41,083 nucleotides of DNA, taken from the NCBI GenBank assembly GCA_934132805.1, contig CAKPAB010000008.1, positions 1 to 41,083 of the forward strand, read 5' to 3'. The stretch's first letter is position 1. Every line of letters begins with the position of its first letter. The notes below the pieces were generated by a model. That model was not told where the DNA came from, did not search any database, and saw nothing but the letters and a program-made list of their open reading frames with translations. This DNA comes from an uncultured Clostridia bacterium. Its GTDB lineage: Bacteria; Bacillota; Clostridia; TANB77; CAG-508. Shown here piece by piece: positions 39,419 through 41,083 of this stretch. The translations under genes and the position numbers were made by a program.

Positions 39419-41083
39419 AAATCCCTTTTTCCAATATTGCTTTTATTCTTCTAACACCCGCTGAACTTGCTTCTTCTTTTTTGATTTTGAATTTTCCTAG
39501 TTCACTTGTATTTTTAACATGAGGTCCACCACATAGTTCTTTTGAAACAGCTCCTATTGTGTAAACAGTTACAACATCTGGATATTTTTCAATAAACATA
39601 CATTCTGCTCCTGATTTAACAGCATCTTCTTTTTTCATTTCTTCTACTGTTACTGGTATTGCTTCTTGAATCCATTTGTTTACTAAGTCCTCTGTTTGTT
39701 TTTTTTCTTCGTCTGTCATTTTGTGGTCACAGTTGAAGTCAAATCTCATTCTATCTACAGTAATGTTTGAGCCTCTTTGATGTGTATCAGGTCCTAATAC
39801 TACTTTAAGTGCTGCATTTAAAAGATGTGTTGCTGTATGATATGCAATTGTTGTGGCATTTTGTTCTGCTAGTCCACCTTTAAATTTTTGTTCTGACCCC
39901 ATTCTTGATTTTTCTTGATGTGCTTTGAATAGTTCGTCAAATTCTTTCATATCAACAGTCATATTGTTTTCTTGTGCTAATTCACTTGTAACTTCTGGTG
40001 GAAATCCGTATGTATCATATAGTTTGAATACTACTTTTCCATCTATTTTAGTTTTTCCTTGTTCTTTGGCTTTATTCATTTCTTTTTCAAATTCTTTTTC
40101 ACCATGTGCAAGTGTCTTTACAAATTTATTTTTTTCTTCGATTATTACATTTTTAATTAGTTCATGATTCTTTGCTAAGTCTGGATACATTTCTTTTAAG
40201 TTTTCAACATTGATATCTACTAGTGTTGATATTTCGCCAAGATTGATTTGTAGCTTATTCATATGTCTTACCATTCTACGAATTAATCTCCTTAAGATAT
40301 ATCCTCTGTCAACATTGCTTGGCCTTCCTCCATCACTAATTACCATCATACTTGAACGTAAGTGTTCTGCTATGATTCTTCTGCTTTCTATATTATCAAC
40401 TTTTTGTAATTCTGATAGTTTGTCCATTACTGGTTTGAATAATTCTGTATCAAATGGTGTTTCTTTTCCTTGTAATAGCATTGTCATTCTTTCTAGTCCA
40501 AGTCCTGTATCAACATTTCTTTGAGCTAATTTTGAATATTTTCCATCTTTGCTTTTGAAATATTCCATAAATACATTGTTCCATATTTCAACATATTTAC
40601 CACAGTCACATGAAGGTTGACAGTCTGGTCCACAGGCTGGTTTTCCTGTGTCATAGAACATTTCTGTATCTGGTCCACATGGTCCTTCTTCTCCTGCTAT
40701 CCACCAGTTGTCATCTTTTCCATAATAATAGATATGTCCATCTAATATTCCTGCTTTTTTCCAACATTCTGCTGCTACTTCGTCTCTTGGACAGTCTTTG
40801 TCTCCTGCAAATACTGTTACTGATAATTTTTCTACTGGTATTTGTAGTTCTTTTGTTAGGAAGTCAAAACTCATTTGAATTGATTCTTCTTTGAAGTAGT
40901 CTCCTAATGACCAGTTTCCTAGCATTTCAAAGTATGTTAGGTGTCTGTTGTCTCCTACTTCTTCTATGTCATTTGTTCTTAGACATTTTTGGTAGTCTGT
41001 TAATCGTGTTCCTGATGGGTGTTTTTCTCCTAATAAATATGGTACTAGTGGTTGCATTCCTGCTGTTGTGAATAGTACTGATG
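39417..41083 (-). CDS. alaS: alanyl-tRNA synthetase, short form (5' end beyond window)
   Basis: This is a class II synthetase for tRNA-Ala; the frame is open to the window end, so roughly the first 45 residues are missing (SVLFTTAGMQPLVPYLLG is the visible beginning). Present are the catalytic part (NRHLTYFEMLGNWSLGDYF, TEMFYDTG), a Cys-rich insert CGPDCQPSCDCGKY, the VDTGLGLERM motif, the tRNA-recognition helices, and the editing domain with HTATHLLNAAL and CGGPH. It ends right after SSAGVRRIKAILE, so the DHHA1-type C-Ala domain and its linker (about 270 residues) are absent. Short AlaRS forms ending here exist naturally. The final residues KGI and the stop come from the palindromic element, so secondary loss cannot be fully excluded. 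Confidence 0.92.
   Translation of the reverse strand, partial: SVLFTTAGMQPLVPYLLGEKHPSGTRLTDYQKCLRTNDIEEVGDNRHLTYFEMLGNWSLGDYFKEESIQMSFDFLTKELQIPVEKLSVTVFAGDKDCPRDEVAAECWKKAGILDGHIYYYGKDDNWWIAGEEGPCGPDTEMFYDTGKPACGPDCQPSCDCGKYVEIWNNVFMEYFKSKDGKYSKLAQRNVDTGLGLERMTMLLQGKETPFDTELFKPVMDKLSELQKVDNIESRRIIAEHLRSSMMVISDGGRPSNVDRGYILRRLIRRMVRHMNKLQINLGEISTLVDINVENLKEMYPDLAKNHELIKNVIIEEKNKFVKTLAHGEKEFEKEMNKAKEQGKTKIDGKVVFKLYDTYGFPPEVTSELAQENNMTVDMKEFDELFKAHQEKSRMGSEQKFKGGLAEQNATTIAYHTATHLLNAALKVVLGPDTHQRGSNITVDRMRFDFNCDHKMTDEEKKQTEDLVNKWIQEAIPVTVEEMKKEDAVKSGAECMFIEKYPDVVTVYTIGAVSKELCGGPHVKNTSELGKFKIKKEEASSAGVRRIKAILEKGI

Noticed and set aside
1..41083. CRISPR array, prophage or secretion/defence island
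   Set aside because: No regularly spaced direct repeats, no phage structural, integrase, restriction or toxin-antitoxin protein genes were seen; the gene content is housekeeping and sporulation.

Overview
The window is AT-rich (roughly 30% GC by eye) chromosomal DNA of a spore-forming, anaerobic, low-GC Gram-positive bacterium, most likely an uncultured member of the Clostridia. The evidence is the sporulation set (spoIIAA-spoIIAB-sigF, spoIID, spoIIQ, a ytfI-ytfJ pair), an oxygen-independent ribonucleotide reductase, a sortase, lipid II amidation enzymes (MurT/GatD), strong AGGAGG/GGTG ribosome sites, and frequent TTG/GTG starts with NNA/NNT codons. I see no prophage, CRISPR array, rRNA or transposase gene. 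Almost every gene lies on the minus strand. The exceptions are a small XRE-type regulator, the murT-gatD gene, a Crp/Fnr regulator and a putative small RNA.

Layout: 1-700 holds the start of a type IV pilin-like gene and a divergent XRE regulator. 750-4290 is an early-forespore/engulfment cluster: anti-anti-sigma, anti-sigma, sigma-F, SpoIID, SpoIIQ. 4449-7916 is recA-recX-scpA-ytfI(DUF2953)-ytfJ without scpB. Two matching sigma-F-like promoters lie in front of spoIIQ and ytfI. 8040-12864 has an orphan peptide-type solute-binding protein, a GT2 glycosyltransferase and an O-antigen-ligase-like membrane protein. 12975-15131 is feoB, followed by a previously easy-to-miss 43-codon gene with its own promoter, ribosome site and terminator. 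15545-20715 is a complete fructose phosphotransferase operon (fruK-fruA-ptsH-ptsI) with a 139-bp MITE-like inverted repeat inserted between ptsH and ptsI. 20872-21304 holds tRNA-Leu(CAA), a 34-nt partial copy of it 370 bp away, and a structured putative small RNA between them.

21465-26411 is metG, a polysaccharide deacetylase and a large unrecognised coiled-coil protein. 26640-28994 is a single-gene fusion of MurT and GatD, which amidate lipid II. It converges on an anaerobic ribonucleotide reductase gene (nrdD) that ends exactly at a 122-bp perfect hairpin element and lacks its zinc site and glycyl-radical region. 31197-33949 has a Crp/Fnr regulator with a palindromic operator, hisS and a metallo-beta-lactamase-fold hydrolase. 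34021-41083 has relA/spoT, a frameshifted recJ, a sortase, a HIT protein and a short-type alaS running off the window.

Three GGGAC-cored palindromic elements (28841, 36242, 39294) of one REP-like family sit at gene ends and supply stop codons or tails to the adjoining genes. The most noteworthy points are the nrdD truncation at such an element, the MurT-GatD fusion, the tRNA-fragment/small-RNA locus, the paired sigma-F-like promoters, and a within-gene drift from A-ending to T-ending codons. All functional names come from motif recognition by eye; no database search was run.
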